The position numbers and the translations under genes were made by a program. A DNA stretch of 12,355 nucleotides from Anaerolineae bacterium. Its GTDB lineage: Bacteria > Chloroflexota > Anaerolineae > Aggregatilineales > Aggregatilineaceae. The notes beneath the pieces are model-generated. The model saw only the letters and a list, made by a program, of their open reading frames with translations, made no database searches and was not told the origin of the DNA. The DNA lies in NCBI GenBank assembly GCA_018056405.1, contig JAGPFT010000039.1, positions 1 to 12,355 of the forward strand, given 5' to 3'. Every line of letters begins with the position of its first letter. Position 1 is the stretch's first letter. Shown piece after piece: positions 1 through 5,877 of this stretch.

Positions 1-231
1 GAATACCTGACCGTCTTCGGCCAGTACGTGATCAAACCGCAGATTTTTGACTACCTGGAGGAGCATATTCAGCACAACGTGCGCGAGCGCGGCGAGTTCC
101 AGCTTACCTCGGCCCTAGACCGGCTGCGTCAGGAAGACGGCTTCCTGGGCGTGGTGGTGCAGGGCCGCCGCTTCGACATCGGCATCCCGGAGTATTACCT
201 GGAGACGCTGCGCACCTTCTGCCAGGATTGA
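1..231 (+). CDS. C-terminal fragment of a GalU-type sugar-phosphate nucleotidyltransferase
   Basis: This is the 3' end of a gene that begins outside the window; 76 codons are visible in frame from base 1 to TGA at 229-231. The fragment contains FGQYVIKP, then GEFQLTSALDRL, then GRRFDIGIPEYYLETL. This order matches the end of bacterial UTP-glucose-1-phosphate uridylyltransferases, where an E-x-Q-L-T-D-A-L helix precedes a G-x-R-x-D-x-G strand and a Y-L helix. Such enzymes join UTP and glucose-1-phosphate to give UDP-glucose for glycan and envelope synthesis in the cytoplasm. The catalytic N-terminal Rossmann part is not in the window, so the exact sugar or nucleotide is uncertain; a glucose-1-phosphate thymidylyltransferase-like relative is possible. 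An in-frame GTG at 28 is internal, not a start. A terminator follows at once. Confidence 0.75.
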   Translation, partial: EYLTVFGQYVIKPQIFDYLEEHIQHNVRERGEFQLTSALDRLRQEDGFLGVVVQGRRFDIGIPEYYLETLRTFCQD

Positions 232-257
232 GATGACGCAGGGGATTGCAGGTCAAT

Positions 258-280
258 GGGGGCCGCCCGGCCCCCGTTTT
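258..280 (+). terminator. Rho-independent terminator of the GalU-type gene
   Basis: A perfect 7-bp stem (258-264 GGGGGCC with 269-275 GGCCCCC) closes a 4-base loop and is followed by G and four T at 277-280. It starts 26 bases after the nucleotidyltransferase stop and ends 4 bases before the stop of the convergent Uma2 gene. The T run is on the plus-strand side only, so it serves the left-hand gene best, though the hairpin could also stop or protect the opposing transcript. Confidence 0.8.
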
Positions 281-284
281 CGTA

Positions 285-836
285 TCAATCGGGGAAGAGG
301 TCTTTGATGGGCAGGGCCAGGCCGGGCAGCACCTCGCCGCCGTCCAGCGTTCCATCCGCGCCGAGGCGGTAGGCGCGCTTGGCGGGGGTGTAGACCTCGA
401 CCGTCCTGGTTTCCGGGTTGACAACCCACACGACCGTGCCCGCCGCCAGGTAGTTCGCCAGCTTCAAGCGCATCACGTCGGGCTGGTCGGAGGGGGAGAG
501 CACTTCGACCGCCAGGTCGGGGGGGAGGGGGTTGTAGGTTTCGTGCGATGGCTCCGGCTGGCGCGCCTTCGAGACGAAAGCCACGTCGGGGATGTAGCGC
601 TCGTCGCCAATCTGGTAGCCGCCGTCCGCGCCGGTGATGTAGCCTTCGAGATTCTTCTGCATCAGGTACAGGTGGATGAAGAAGCTAATCTTGCTGGCGA
701 CCAGGGATGAATAGCTGTTCGATACCACCTCGTTGATCTCCCCCCCCACGAACTCCAGCCGGCGGTCGGCGTGCTCCGGCTGAAGGGCCAGGCGCTCGAA
801 CTCCTCGACGGTGATGGGCTGCGTGGTGACGGCCAT
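285..836 (-). CDS. Uma2 family (DUF820) PD-(D/E)XK nuclease-fold protein
   Basis: The 183-residue product has the hallmarks of the Uma2/DUF820 family: the start ITVEEFERLA, an R-x-E-F-V-x-G-E strand (26-33), IPDVAF with D84, and DLAVEVLSPSD with E111-V-L113, then a K-x-x-x-Y helix (K125, Y129) and the strand VVWVVNP. D84 and E111 are the probable metal-binding residues of the restriction-endonuclease fold. These proteins are very numerous in Chloroflexota and cyanobacteria, are called putative endonucleases, and have no settled role. Length is normal for the family and the gene looks intact. The ATG at 834-836 is preceded by a purine-rich GAAGGA about 9 bases upstream. It lies 27 bases after the glycosidase-like gene, so the two are probably co-transcribed; the link is more likely positional than functional. 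Confidence 0.9.
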   Translation of the reverse strand: MAVTTQPITVEEFERLALQPEHADRRLEFVGGEINEVVSNSYSSLVASKISFFIHLYLMQKNLEGYITGADGGYQIGDERYIPDVAFVSKARQPEPSHETYNPLPPDLAVEVLSPSDQPDVMRLKLANYLAAGTVVWVVNPETRTVEVYTPAKRAYRLGADGTLDGGEVLPGLALPIKDLFPD

Positions 837-863
837 TACTGTTATTCCTTCACTCTCCTGTCC

Positions 864-3338
864 TTATTGTACCGCAGTTTGATCAGGGGGCGGCAGATCG
901 TCGTCGGAGGGCAGGGGCGGCGGCGCGGCGGCTCCGCTCGCCGGATCGCGCACGATCTGCGCGGCAGCGTCGGCGGGCAGCGCAACTGTCCGCCCGCTGG
1001 GGAAAGCGATCTCGATGTTGCTGTCACTGCGTGTGATGCGCACGCCGTGCTGCGTCCAGGTGATCGTCTCGCCGGAGAAGGCGCAGGGACCGGTGATCGC
1101 CGCGCACCAGGCATCCAGGGCGAAGGCCCCGAACAGCCGCGCGAACCACTCCCATGAGACAGCCCCGGTGATCACGTCACTATCGCCCAGACCTGCGCCG
1201 GTCTCCGCGTTGTAGAGAGCGCGGAAGGTCTGTTCGGCGGCCAGGCTGTGCGTCTGCGCGGCCAATACGCGCCGGAACAACTCCGCTGACTCCGCCGGAA
1301 AGCCGCGCTCGATCAGGGCCAGGCCAAGCCGCGCGTTCCAGTCCGGCCAGACGCCGCCACAGCCGTTGTGCAGCGTCGGATCGTAGTGTGGCGCATCAGC
1401 AGGGCAGCCGGGCGCGCCGAACGGACGCCAGTACGCTGCCGGATCGGTCAGGTGGGCCACCAGACGGGCGGCGCGCGCCTCGTCCAGCATCCCTGACCAC
1501 AGCGGCATGAGCAGGGCGATGTCGTGCGCGGACAGGTCTACCGTCTGCGCTTCGACCTTGAAGACGCGGCTCAGCCCGGCGAAGCGCAGCCCGGTGACTG
1601 CCCGCCAGACGGTGCACGTGGTGGCCGTCCCAGCGCTCCGGTACCAGTCGAATGTCTCGCCAGGCACTTCCTCGCGGACTGGCTTGCCGGCGGCGTCTTC
1701 GCCTTCCACTATGCAGGAAAGAGCCGGCTTGCGATCCAGCCCCCCGCTCACGCGCAGAATCAGGCGGCCCGGCTGACCCAGCGTGACGCGCTCTGCCAGG
1801 ACGGACTCGCCGTGCCCGCTGAAGATCGTCTCGCCGGAGGGACAGGCGTGGGCATCGCGGTCGCGGTAGGTATAGACGCCGCGCGCCTCGTCCCAGAACT
1901 CCTCCAGCGCGGCGATCAGCGCGTCCAGGCGCGGGGTGATCGTTTCGGCCACGTCCGGGCGATCCAGCAGCGCGCCGATGTCGAGCAGCGCCCGCGCCTC
2001 ACGAATCAGGTAGGCAAGCAGGTCGGGCGCTTCGACGGTGGTCAGGTCTATGCCCTGCGCCCAGCGCGTCCCGCGCGCCAGCGTCGGCCCCTCGATGAAC
2101 GCGCCCTGACCGGGGTGCTGCCATTCAGGAACGCCGTCGCCGTCGGCGTCGGCGTCGGGGGCGAACCAGCGGGTGAAGAAAGCCAGCAGCCCATCCAGGC
2201 ACTCCGCCAGGAACGCCTGATCGTGGGTGAACTGGTAGATCGTGTGTGCCAGAGTCGCCAGCAGCGGCGGGGCCAGGACATTGGCCCGCTGCCCGTCGAG
2301 GCCGGGACGGGCGTCAATCCAGCCGTCGTCGCGCTGCACGGCCAGGAAGTTGCGCACCATGCCCTGGGCCAGTTCCGGCGCGGCCAGTGTCACCGTCCCG
2401 GCGATGGTCAGCGCGTCAGGGACGGCTTGCCCGCCCCAGGGGGAGGCAAAGCCGCCGCTGTGCGCCCCGCCGGGGGCGTACCCCTGGTTGGGCTTGCGCG
2501 TGCCGACAAACGACGGGTGGGGCAGGCTCCCCGTCGCCGCCAGGAAGCCGCGCAGCACAAGCTGCTGGCTCCAGGCAAGGGCGAGATCCCAGTCCAGATG
2601 CCCTGTTTCGACCTGCGGCGCAGCCTCGGCGCGGGCGGCGACAGCGGCCAGATGCGCGTCCCAGTCCTCGACGGCCAGCCAGCGGTGAGCCAGGGCCAGG
2701 CTCTCATCGCGCAGGGGACGCGCGGTCAGCACCCAGCGGAAGGTCATCGCTTCGCCGGGCGGGACGGTCTGCGCCCGGCTGAGTTGGGCGGTCGCGCCCG
2801 TCTCGCGCGCGCCTTCCAGCAGCAGCACCGGCTGCAAATACGGCAGGCGGCCCATCTGCAAGGCAACCGTGCCATCCTCCAGCGTCAGGAAGAGCATGGG
2901 CAGCGTCTTGTCGTCGCGGGCGACCTGAGCGGTCAGGTCGAGGCGCAGCGGCTGGGGCCGGTCGCCGCTGTTGCGGACGGTGAAGCGCCCGCCGACCGCC
3001 TGCGACTCCATCGTCCAGAACTCAGCGGTCAGGGCCAGGGTGGGGGTCAGCCCGGCGTGGACGCGCAGCAAGTCCGGGGCGAAGGCCGTGAGCAGGGGTG
3101 GGGCGTGGTACGCCTGCGTCTCGTAGACCTTGCGCCCGCCGACGCCCCACACCGGCACGATGCGCGCCAGGCCGACTCTCCCGCCGTAGCGCGTCTCCAG
3201 GCTGAGCGCCGGCTCGGTCGGGCCGCCCAAACGCAATCCCCAAACCTGGTCGTCGTGGTAATCGGTGCGCCCGGCGCGGGCGTCCGCCGCGATGCGGGGG
3301 GCCATCGGGTCGCCGGGCTTGAGCTGCCATGCGCGCAT
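864..3338 (-). CDS. Six-hairpin glycosidase-like protein (GH63/MGH1-like) with beta-domain insert
   Basis: The 824-residue protein has no signal peptide or membrane segment and is probably cytoplasmic. Residues 1-230 look like a beta-sandwich N-domain. From about 245 the sequence is typical of an (alpha/alpha)6 barrel glycosidase: the acidic turn D395-D401 followed by G-V-P-E-W, E416 in AFIEGP, VEAPDLLAYLIREARALL (435-452), MPLWSGMLDE (611-620), HNGCGGVWPDWNARLGLALIERG (657-679) and a W-E-W near 729. Related families (GH63, mannosylglycerate hydrolase) cleave alpha-linked glucosides or glucosylglycerate-type solutes; the substrate here cannot be told. Residues about 512-602 form a beta-rich insert between helices. 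The usual F-x-E-x-Y base motif appears as F705-R-A-L-Y709, without Glu. The tail (801-824) is Pro/Asp-rich. The ATG at 3338 has GAGG 5 bases upstream; M12 is a weaker alternative. Confidence 0.75.
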   Translation of the reverse strand: MRAWQLKPGDPMAPRIAADARAGRTDYHDDQVWGLRLGGPTEPALSLETRYGGRVGLARIVPVWGVGGRKVYETQAYHAPPLLTAFAPDLLRVHAGLTPTLALTAEFWTMESQAVGGRFTVRNSGDRPQPLRLDLTAQVARDDKTLPMLFLTLEDGTVALQMGRLPYLQPVLLLEGARETGATAQLSRAQTVPPGEAMTFRWVLTARPLRDESLALAHRWLAVEDWDAHLAAVAARAEAAPQVETGHLDWDLALAWSQQLVLRGFLAATGSLPHPSFVGTRKPNQGYAPGGAHSGGFASPWGGQAVPDALTIAGTVTLAAPELAQGMVRNFLAVQRDDGWIDARPGLDGQRANVLAPPLLATLAHTIYQFTHDQAFLAECLDGLLAFFTRWFAPDADADGDGVPEWQHPGQGAFIEGPTLARGTRWAQGIDLTTVEAPDLLAYLIREARALLDIGALLDRPDVAETITPRLDALIAALEEFWDEARGVYTYRDRDAHACPSGETIFSGHGESVLAERVTLGQPGRLILRVSGGLDRKPALSCIVEGEDAAGKPVREEVPGETFDWYRSAGTATTCTVWRAVTGLRFAGLSRVFKVEAQTVDLSAHDIALLMPLWSGMLDEARAARLVAHLTDPAAYWRPFGAPGCPADAPHYDPTLHNGCGGVWPDWNARLGLALIERGFPAESAELFRRVLAAQTHSLAAEQTFRALYNAETGAGLGDSDVITGAVSWEWFARLFGAFALDAWCAAITGPCAFSGETITWTQHGVRITRSDSNIEIAFPSGRTVALPADAAAQIVRDPASGAAAPPPLPSDDDLPPPDQTAVQ

Positions 3339-3357
3339 GAGAACCTCGTGGAAGAAC

Positions 3358-3464
3358 GGTTATTGGCCAATGGTTATTGAGTTATTGGTTGTTGGTTGCT
3401 GGCAGGGTATCCCTGAGACGAGGCTGTTCTTACCAAAAACCAAAAACCAATCACCAAGAACCAG
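3358..3464. repeat. TTGG-rich / CCAA-rich inverted blocks
   Basis: Between the lipoprotein and the glycosidase-like gene, a block at 3358-3402 repeats TTATTGG/TTGGTTG units and a block at 3432-3464 repeats CCAAAAA/CCAATCACC units, so the two could pair imperfectly on one strand. The spacer holds the small palindrome CAGGG-TAT-CCCTG (3403-3415). The stretch is much richer in A and T than its surroundings. The remaining sequence to 3546 shows no gene. Unit lengths are irregular, so this is not a CRISPR array. Confidence 0.6.
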
Positions 3465-3546
3465 CTTCTTCCCTACCTTAATACAAAGCAGCGACGGGCG
3501 AAAGTGGGCGCGGCAAGCTGTCGGGGGAATGTCAGGTTGCTGCGGG

Positions 3547-3581
3547 AAAAACAGCAGGCGGACCCTGGACGGCCCGCCTGC
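3547..3581 (-). terminator. Rho-independent terminator of the lipoprotein gene
   Basis: Read on the minus strand, GCAGGCGG (3581-3574) pairs perfectly with CCGCCTGC (3561-3554) around a 12-base loop, then TG and five T (3551-3547). It begins 27 bases after the lipoprotein stop codon, so that gene is probably monocistronic and not co-transcribed with the glycosidase-like gene downstream. Confidence 0.8.
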
Positions 3582-3608
3582 ACGAGCAACGGTTCGGAGC
3601 GTGGGCGG

Positions 3609-4337
3609 CTACGGCGCGGCAGTCATGCGCCAGGTTCCGCCCTGGCAATCGCCGCGAATGTCCGCCTCGAAGAAGGAGATGCTCTCGTGGTAAAGCGTGG
3701 TCAGGCGGTGCTCGCCGGGGCCGGGCAGGTATTGCCCGCCCTGCACAGTGCCGCCGGCGATGTAGGTGTAGCTGCTGGTTAGCTCGAACTCCGGCGTGAT
3801 TGCCCAGCCGAGCGCGTTCTTGAGATCGTCGCGCGTGCGCCACAGCTTGCCGAAGCCGCGTCGGGGCTGGAACTGACCTTCGGGCGGGACAAGACTCTCA
3901 TCAATCTCGGCTTCGCCTTCCTCGAAGGTGTCGTTGTAGCAGAACCAGTCGCCGCCTGTGCTGTTGTCCTGCGGCACGTTGACCATCACCCAGATTTGGC
4001 GGGTGTGGCGAATCCAGAACATGCGCCCGTGCTCGAAGACCTGCTCAGCGATCTGCACCTCGGCGGCGACGTTGGTCGGGAAGCCCGCCGGCTGCGGCGT
4101 GGGCGAGGGCAGGGCGGGCGACGGGCTGGCCGAAGGCGCTGGCGTCGCACTGGGGGCCGGGGCGACGGCTACTGTCTCGGTCGCGGCCACTGTCGGCGAG
4201 GCGGTGGGCGTCGCGGTCTGAGTTTCTGGCGTCGGCGAGATGACGATATAAATCTGAGTAGGCGGCGGTTCGTCGCCGCAGGCTGCCAGGAACAGCCCGG
4301 CGGCGAGCAGACCCAACAGGATCAACGTGGTACGCAT
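3609..4337 (-). CDS. Secreted lipoprotein with Pro/Thr/Ser/Ala linker, function unknown
   Basis: The chosen ATG at 4337 gives 242 residues with a classic lipoprotein signal: MRTT, a hydrophobic run (5-17) and the lipobox L17-A-A-C20. It is preceded by GGAGA about 6 bases upstream; an upstream in-frame ATG at 4442 would bury the signal peptide and has no support. After C20 come GDEPPP and a linker of Pro, Thr, Ser and Ala to about residue 85, a usual tether to an envelope domain. The globular part has the pattern FEHGRMFWIRHTRQIWVMVN, then W-F-C-Y-N-D-T-F-E-E-G, then LVPPEGQFQPRRGFGKLWR and NALGWAITPE. I recall this pattern as a short repeat-like domain common in Chloroflexota lipoproteins, without a known function. 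Two cysteines (in WFCYND and RGDCQGG) could form a disulfide. Confidence 0.85.
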   Translation of the reverse strand: MRTTLILLGLLAAGLFLAACGDEPPPTQIYIVISPTPETQTATPTASPTVAATETVAVAPAPSATPAPSASPSPALPSPTPQPAGFPTNVAAEVQIAEQVFEHGRMFWIRHTRQIWVMVNVPQDNSTGGDWFCYNDTFEEGEAEIDESLVPPEGQFQPRRGFGKLWRTRDDLKNALGWAITPEFELTSSYTYIAGGTVQGGQYLPGPGEHRLTTLYHESISFFEADIRGDCQGGTWRMTAAP

Positions 4338-4377
4338 GACATTCTCCACGATGGGCATCGGGTGGGACAACGCGGGG

Positions 4378-4405
4378 ATTGTAGCAGAGCGGCGCGCGAG
4401 CGCAA
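4378..4405 (-). promoter_or_regulatory. Candidate promoter of the lipoprotein gene
   Basis: On the minus strand TTGCGC (4405-4400), a 16-base spacer and TACAAT (4383-4378) precede the lipoprotein ATG by about 40 bases. The -10 box is extended by TG one base upstream (TGC-TACAAT). The -35 hexamer is identical to the one proposed for the XRE gene. Confidence 0.6.
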
Positions 4406-4453
4406 ACACGCCCGCGCCGATCATCGGCCAGCCGTCAGCCAAAAGGCGGGCAA

Positions 4454-5056
4454 TCAGTGCGGGGAATCGCCGTCAGCTTCATCTTCCTCGATGATGATCG
4501 CCTGGTACGTTTCCACCTGCAGGCGCGGGTCGCGCCAGGCGTCTGGGTCGGCGCCCATCTTCTGCGCCAGCAGCATCAGGAAGAGACGCGGGTCGGGGTA
4601 GTTCTCCCACACCTGAGGCAGGAAAGTCGCGCGGCGGCGATCCAGGCGCAGCGTGACGCCATCTACGCCAGGGCGCAGCTTGCGCAGCAAGTCATCCGGG
4701 TCGGTGAAGTCGAGGGGCTGCGAGGGGGTGAGCACGCTGATTTCGAGGTGCAGGCCGGGCACTTCATGAGCCTGGACAGGGGCGAAGCGTGGGTCGTAAA
4801 AGGCGGTCTGCACGGTCATCGCCACCACTTCCTCGGCCAGCGGACGGCGAGCGACCAGCGTCCCCGTGCAGCCGCGCAACGCGCCATCGTTGCGGCGGCG
4901 CAGGGTGACGAAGCAGGCGCGTTCCTCGGCCAGCGCGGGCGGCAGTGCGTCCAGGTCTACATGAGGCGGCTCTTCGCCGGCGGTGATGCGTACCAGCGTC
5001 TCGCGGGCCAGCGCCAGCAGCAGACGCTTCTCCTCGCGCGTGTATGCGTCAGGCAT
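4454..5056 (-). CDS. AMMECR1-domain protein (AmmeMemoRadiSam system protein A type)
   Basis: The 200-residue product spans a whole AMMECR1 domain. Visible family marks are LRGCTGTL (L60-R61-G62-C63), PLAEEVVAMTVQTAFYDPRFAPVQAHEVPGLHLEISVLTP, GVDGVTLRLDRRRATFLPQVWE and a C-terminal MLLAQKMG helix. The C63 loop is the conserved patch of the family and has been suspected as an active site. In many bacteria and archaea this protein (protein A) occurs with a Memo-like protein (B) and a radical SAM enzyme; neither partner is in this window, so here it stands alone. The ATG at 5056 was chosen because MPDAYTREEKRLLL matches a normal domain start and a GGGGG-rich sequence lies about 7 bases upstream; the longer frame to 5182 runs into repeat DNA. 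The biochemical role is not established. The C-terminus is acidic. Confidence 0.9.
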   Translation of the reverse strand: MPDAYTREEKRLLLALARETLVRITAGEEPPHVDLDALPPALAEERACFVTLRRRNDGALRGCTGTLVARRPLAEEVVAMTVQTAFYDPRFAPVQAHEVPGLHLEISVLTPSQPLDFTDPDDLLRKLRPGVDGVTLRLDRRRATFLPQVWENYPDPRLFLMLLAQKMGADPDAWRDPRLQVETYQAIIIEEDEADGDSPH

Positions 5057-5089
5057 GGGGCACCCCCTGCATGGTCCGTCGTTAGCTCC

Positions 5090-5095
5090 AGTATA
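5090..5095 (-). promoter_or_regulatory. Possible -10 box of the AMMECR1 gene
   Basis: TATACT on the minus strand ends 33 bases before the chosen ATG at 5056. It matches five of six consensus bases. No convincing -35 is visible at 16-18 bases, so this is a weak call. Confidence 0.35.
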
Positions 5096-5138
5096 ACCCC
5101 AAAATGGGCGGCGCTGGTGCCTGTATGGGGGTGTTGGC

Positions 5139-5163
5139 GAGGCAATCGCCCTGCCTCGCCCTA
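5139..5163. repeat. Short GC-rich hairpin next to the 5168-5429 element
   Basis: GGCGAGGCA and TGCCTCGCC are exact inverted copies about 7 bases apart in the stretch starting near 5137. The right arm overlaps the 16-bp direct repeat that flanks the neighbouring element. It has no T run, so it is not a typical terminator. Confidence 0.55.
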
Positions 5164-5445
5164 CCCAGGGTAATCGCATCAAATCTCGGTGTGCAGAGCC
5201 TTACCTCACCTCCTGGCTTCGCTGCGCTCAGCCTGTCCTCCTCTCCACACGCGGCGAGGAGGACGGCCCCCGCCGGCGGCGAGACAATCTGCTGCGCCAT
5301 CCCGCGCCCTGGGTACCTGGCACAGCCCCCTCGCCGCGTGTGGAGAGGGGGCGGCGAGGCCCACGCCAGGGGGCCGAGCGGGGGTGAGGTCCACCAGCTC
5401 AGCCCCAGCGTCTTTTGATGCGATTACCCTGCCTCGCCCTACCCA
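5152..5445. mobile_element. MITE-like element: 16-bp perfect inverted ends, 16-bp direct repeat flanks
   Basis: GGGTAATCGCATCAAA at 5168-5183 is exactly inverted at 5414-5429, giving perfect 16-bp ends to a 262-bp non-coding element. Immediately outside, TGCCTCGCCCTACCCA stands at 5152-5167 and again at 5430-5445, a perfect 16-bp direct repeat. Inside is a second inverted repeat (5203-5390) whose best core is 19 bp (5241-5259 with 5329-5347). No transposase or plausible gene lies within. The layout suits a non-autonomous mobile element with a long target duplication, or a rearranged palindromic repeat. It fills the space between the divergent AMMECR1 and CDGSH genes and ends 6 bases before the CDGSH -35 box. 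Confidence 0.6.
5203..5390. repeat. Long interrupted palindrome, family shared with 9054-9155
   Basis: The arms begin with CCTCACCTCC and end with GGGGGTGAGG and meet in a 19-bp exact pairing (5241-5259 with 5329-5347), with a 69-base GC-rich centre. The right arm, 5340-5389, matches 9103-9152 at 47 of 50 bases, so both are members of one dispersed intergenic repeat family. Confidence 0.75.
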
Positions 5446-5451
5446 ACGTGC

Positions 5452-5480
5452 TTGGCAAAGCGCCTGCATCTCAGTACACT
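5452..5480 (+). promoter_or_regulatory. Candidate promoter of the CDGSH gene
   Basis: TTGGCA (5452-5457), a spacer of exactly 17 bases and TACACT (5475-5480) resemble a housekeeping sigma promoter. Transcription would begin near 5487, giving a leader of about 39 bases before the ATG at 5526 with AGGGAG as ribosome binding site. The element at 5168-5429, with its direct repeat, ends just upstream. Confidence 0.6.
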
Positions 5481-5525
5481 ACCCCGTGTGGGTTGTGGCA
5501 GCTTTCTCACACAGGGAGAAGAACG

Positions 5526-5765
5526 ATGGCTGAACCGGTCATTGCCGCCAGGTCTCCGGCGGTGCTGGAACTGGAAGCGGGCACGTACTGGTGGTGTCGT
5601 TGCGGGCGCTCGCAGAACCAGCCGTTCTGCGACGGCTCGCACAAGGGGACGGAGTTCTCGCCGGTGGAATTTACGCTGGAAGAGGCCAGGCGTGTGGCGC
5701 TATGCCGCTGCAAGCACACGGGGAACCAGCCCTTCTGCGACGGCACGCACCGCACCCTCCCCTGA
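5526..5765 (+). CDS. Small protein with two CDGSH iron-sulfur motifs
   Basis: The 79-residue protein is almost entirely two CDGSH zinc-finger-like motifs, each binding a [2Fe-2S] cluster through three Cys and one His. Motif 1 is C24-x-C26-x2-S29-x3-P33-x-C35-D-G-S-H39. Motif 2 is C60-x-C62-x2-T65-x3-P69-x-C71-D-G-T-H75. All eight ligands are present. Two motifs in one chain is the arrangement of the mitochondrial CISD3 type and of many short bacterial relatives; single-motif mitoNEET-type proteins work as dimers instead. There is no signal peptide or membrane anchor, so it should be cytoplasmic. The role, as for the family, is electron or cluster transfer rather than a defined reaction. The start at 5526 has AGGGAG about 8 bases upstream. 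It is the only complete plus-strand gene in the window. Confidence 0.93.
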   Translation: MAEPVIAARSPAVLELEAGTYWWCRCGRSQNQPFCDGSHKGTEFSPVEFTLEEARRVALCRCKHTGNQPFCDGTHRTLP

Positions 5766-5791
5766 CGCTCCGCTGCCGCCCGCTGAAGCAT

Positions 5792-5822
5792 ACCGCCCGC
5801 GGCATTTGTCTCTGCGGGCGGT
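5792..5822. terminator. Hairpin between convergent genes, possible bidirectional terminator
   Basis: ACCGCCCGC (5792-5800) pairs perfectly with GCGGGCGGT (5814-5822) around a 13-base loop, 26 bases after the CDGSH stop and 56 bases beyond the stop of the convergent glycosyltransferase gene. Neither side has a real T run, so termination would be inefficient or factor-dependent. The following stretch to 5877 contains short CCAC/CAAC-type repeats but no gene. Confidence 0.45.
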
Positions 5823-5877
5823 GTGATTCCTCCCCCGACTATCCCCTGACCACCGACAACCGGTCACTGCCAACGGA

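Noticed and set aside
246..710. Plus-strand frame of 154 codons opposite Uma2
   Set aside because: It starts inside the terminator hairpin and mirrors the Uma2 gene, which has conserved motifs.
285..836. Restriction or toxin-antitoxin system built on the Uma2 nuclease
   Set aside because: No methyltransferase or antitoxin-like small gene adjoins it; the XRE regulator is 10 kb away.
1524..3380. Long plus-strand open frame of 618 codons opposite the glycosidase-like gene
   Set aside because: Its translation is low-complexity Arg/Gly/Gln/Ala sequence without any domain, as expected for the antisense of a GC-rich gene; the minus strand has coherent family motifs.
3358..3464. Possible CRISPR array
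   Set aside because: The TTGG/CCAA units are short and irregular, without constant-length spacers, and no cas gene is present.
4454..5056. A complete AmmeMemoRadiSam system
   Set aside because: Only protein A is here; no Memo-like or radical SAM gene exists in the window.
5168..5429. Short open frames inside the repeat element, on both strands
   Set aside because: They have no ribosome sites and read through palindromic repeat sequence into the neighbours.
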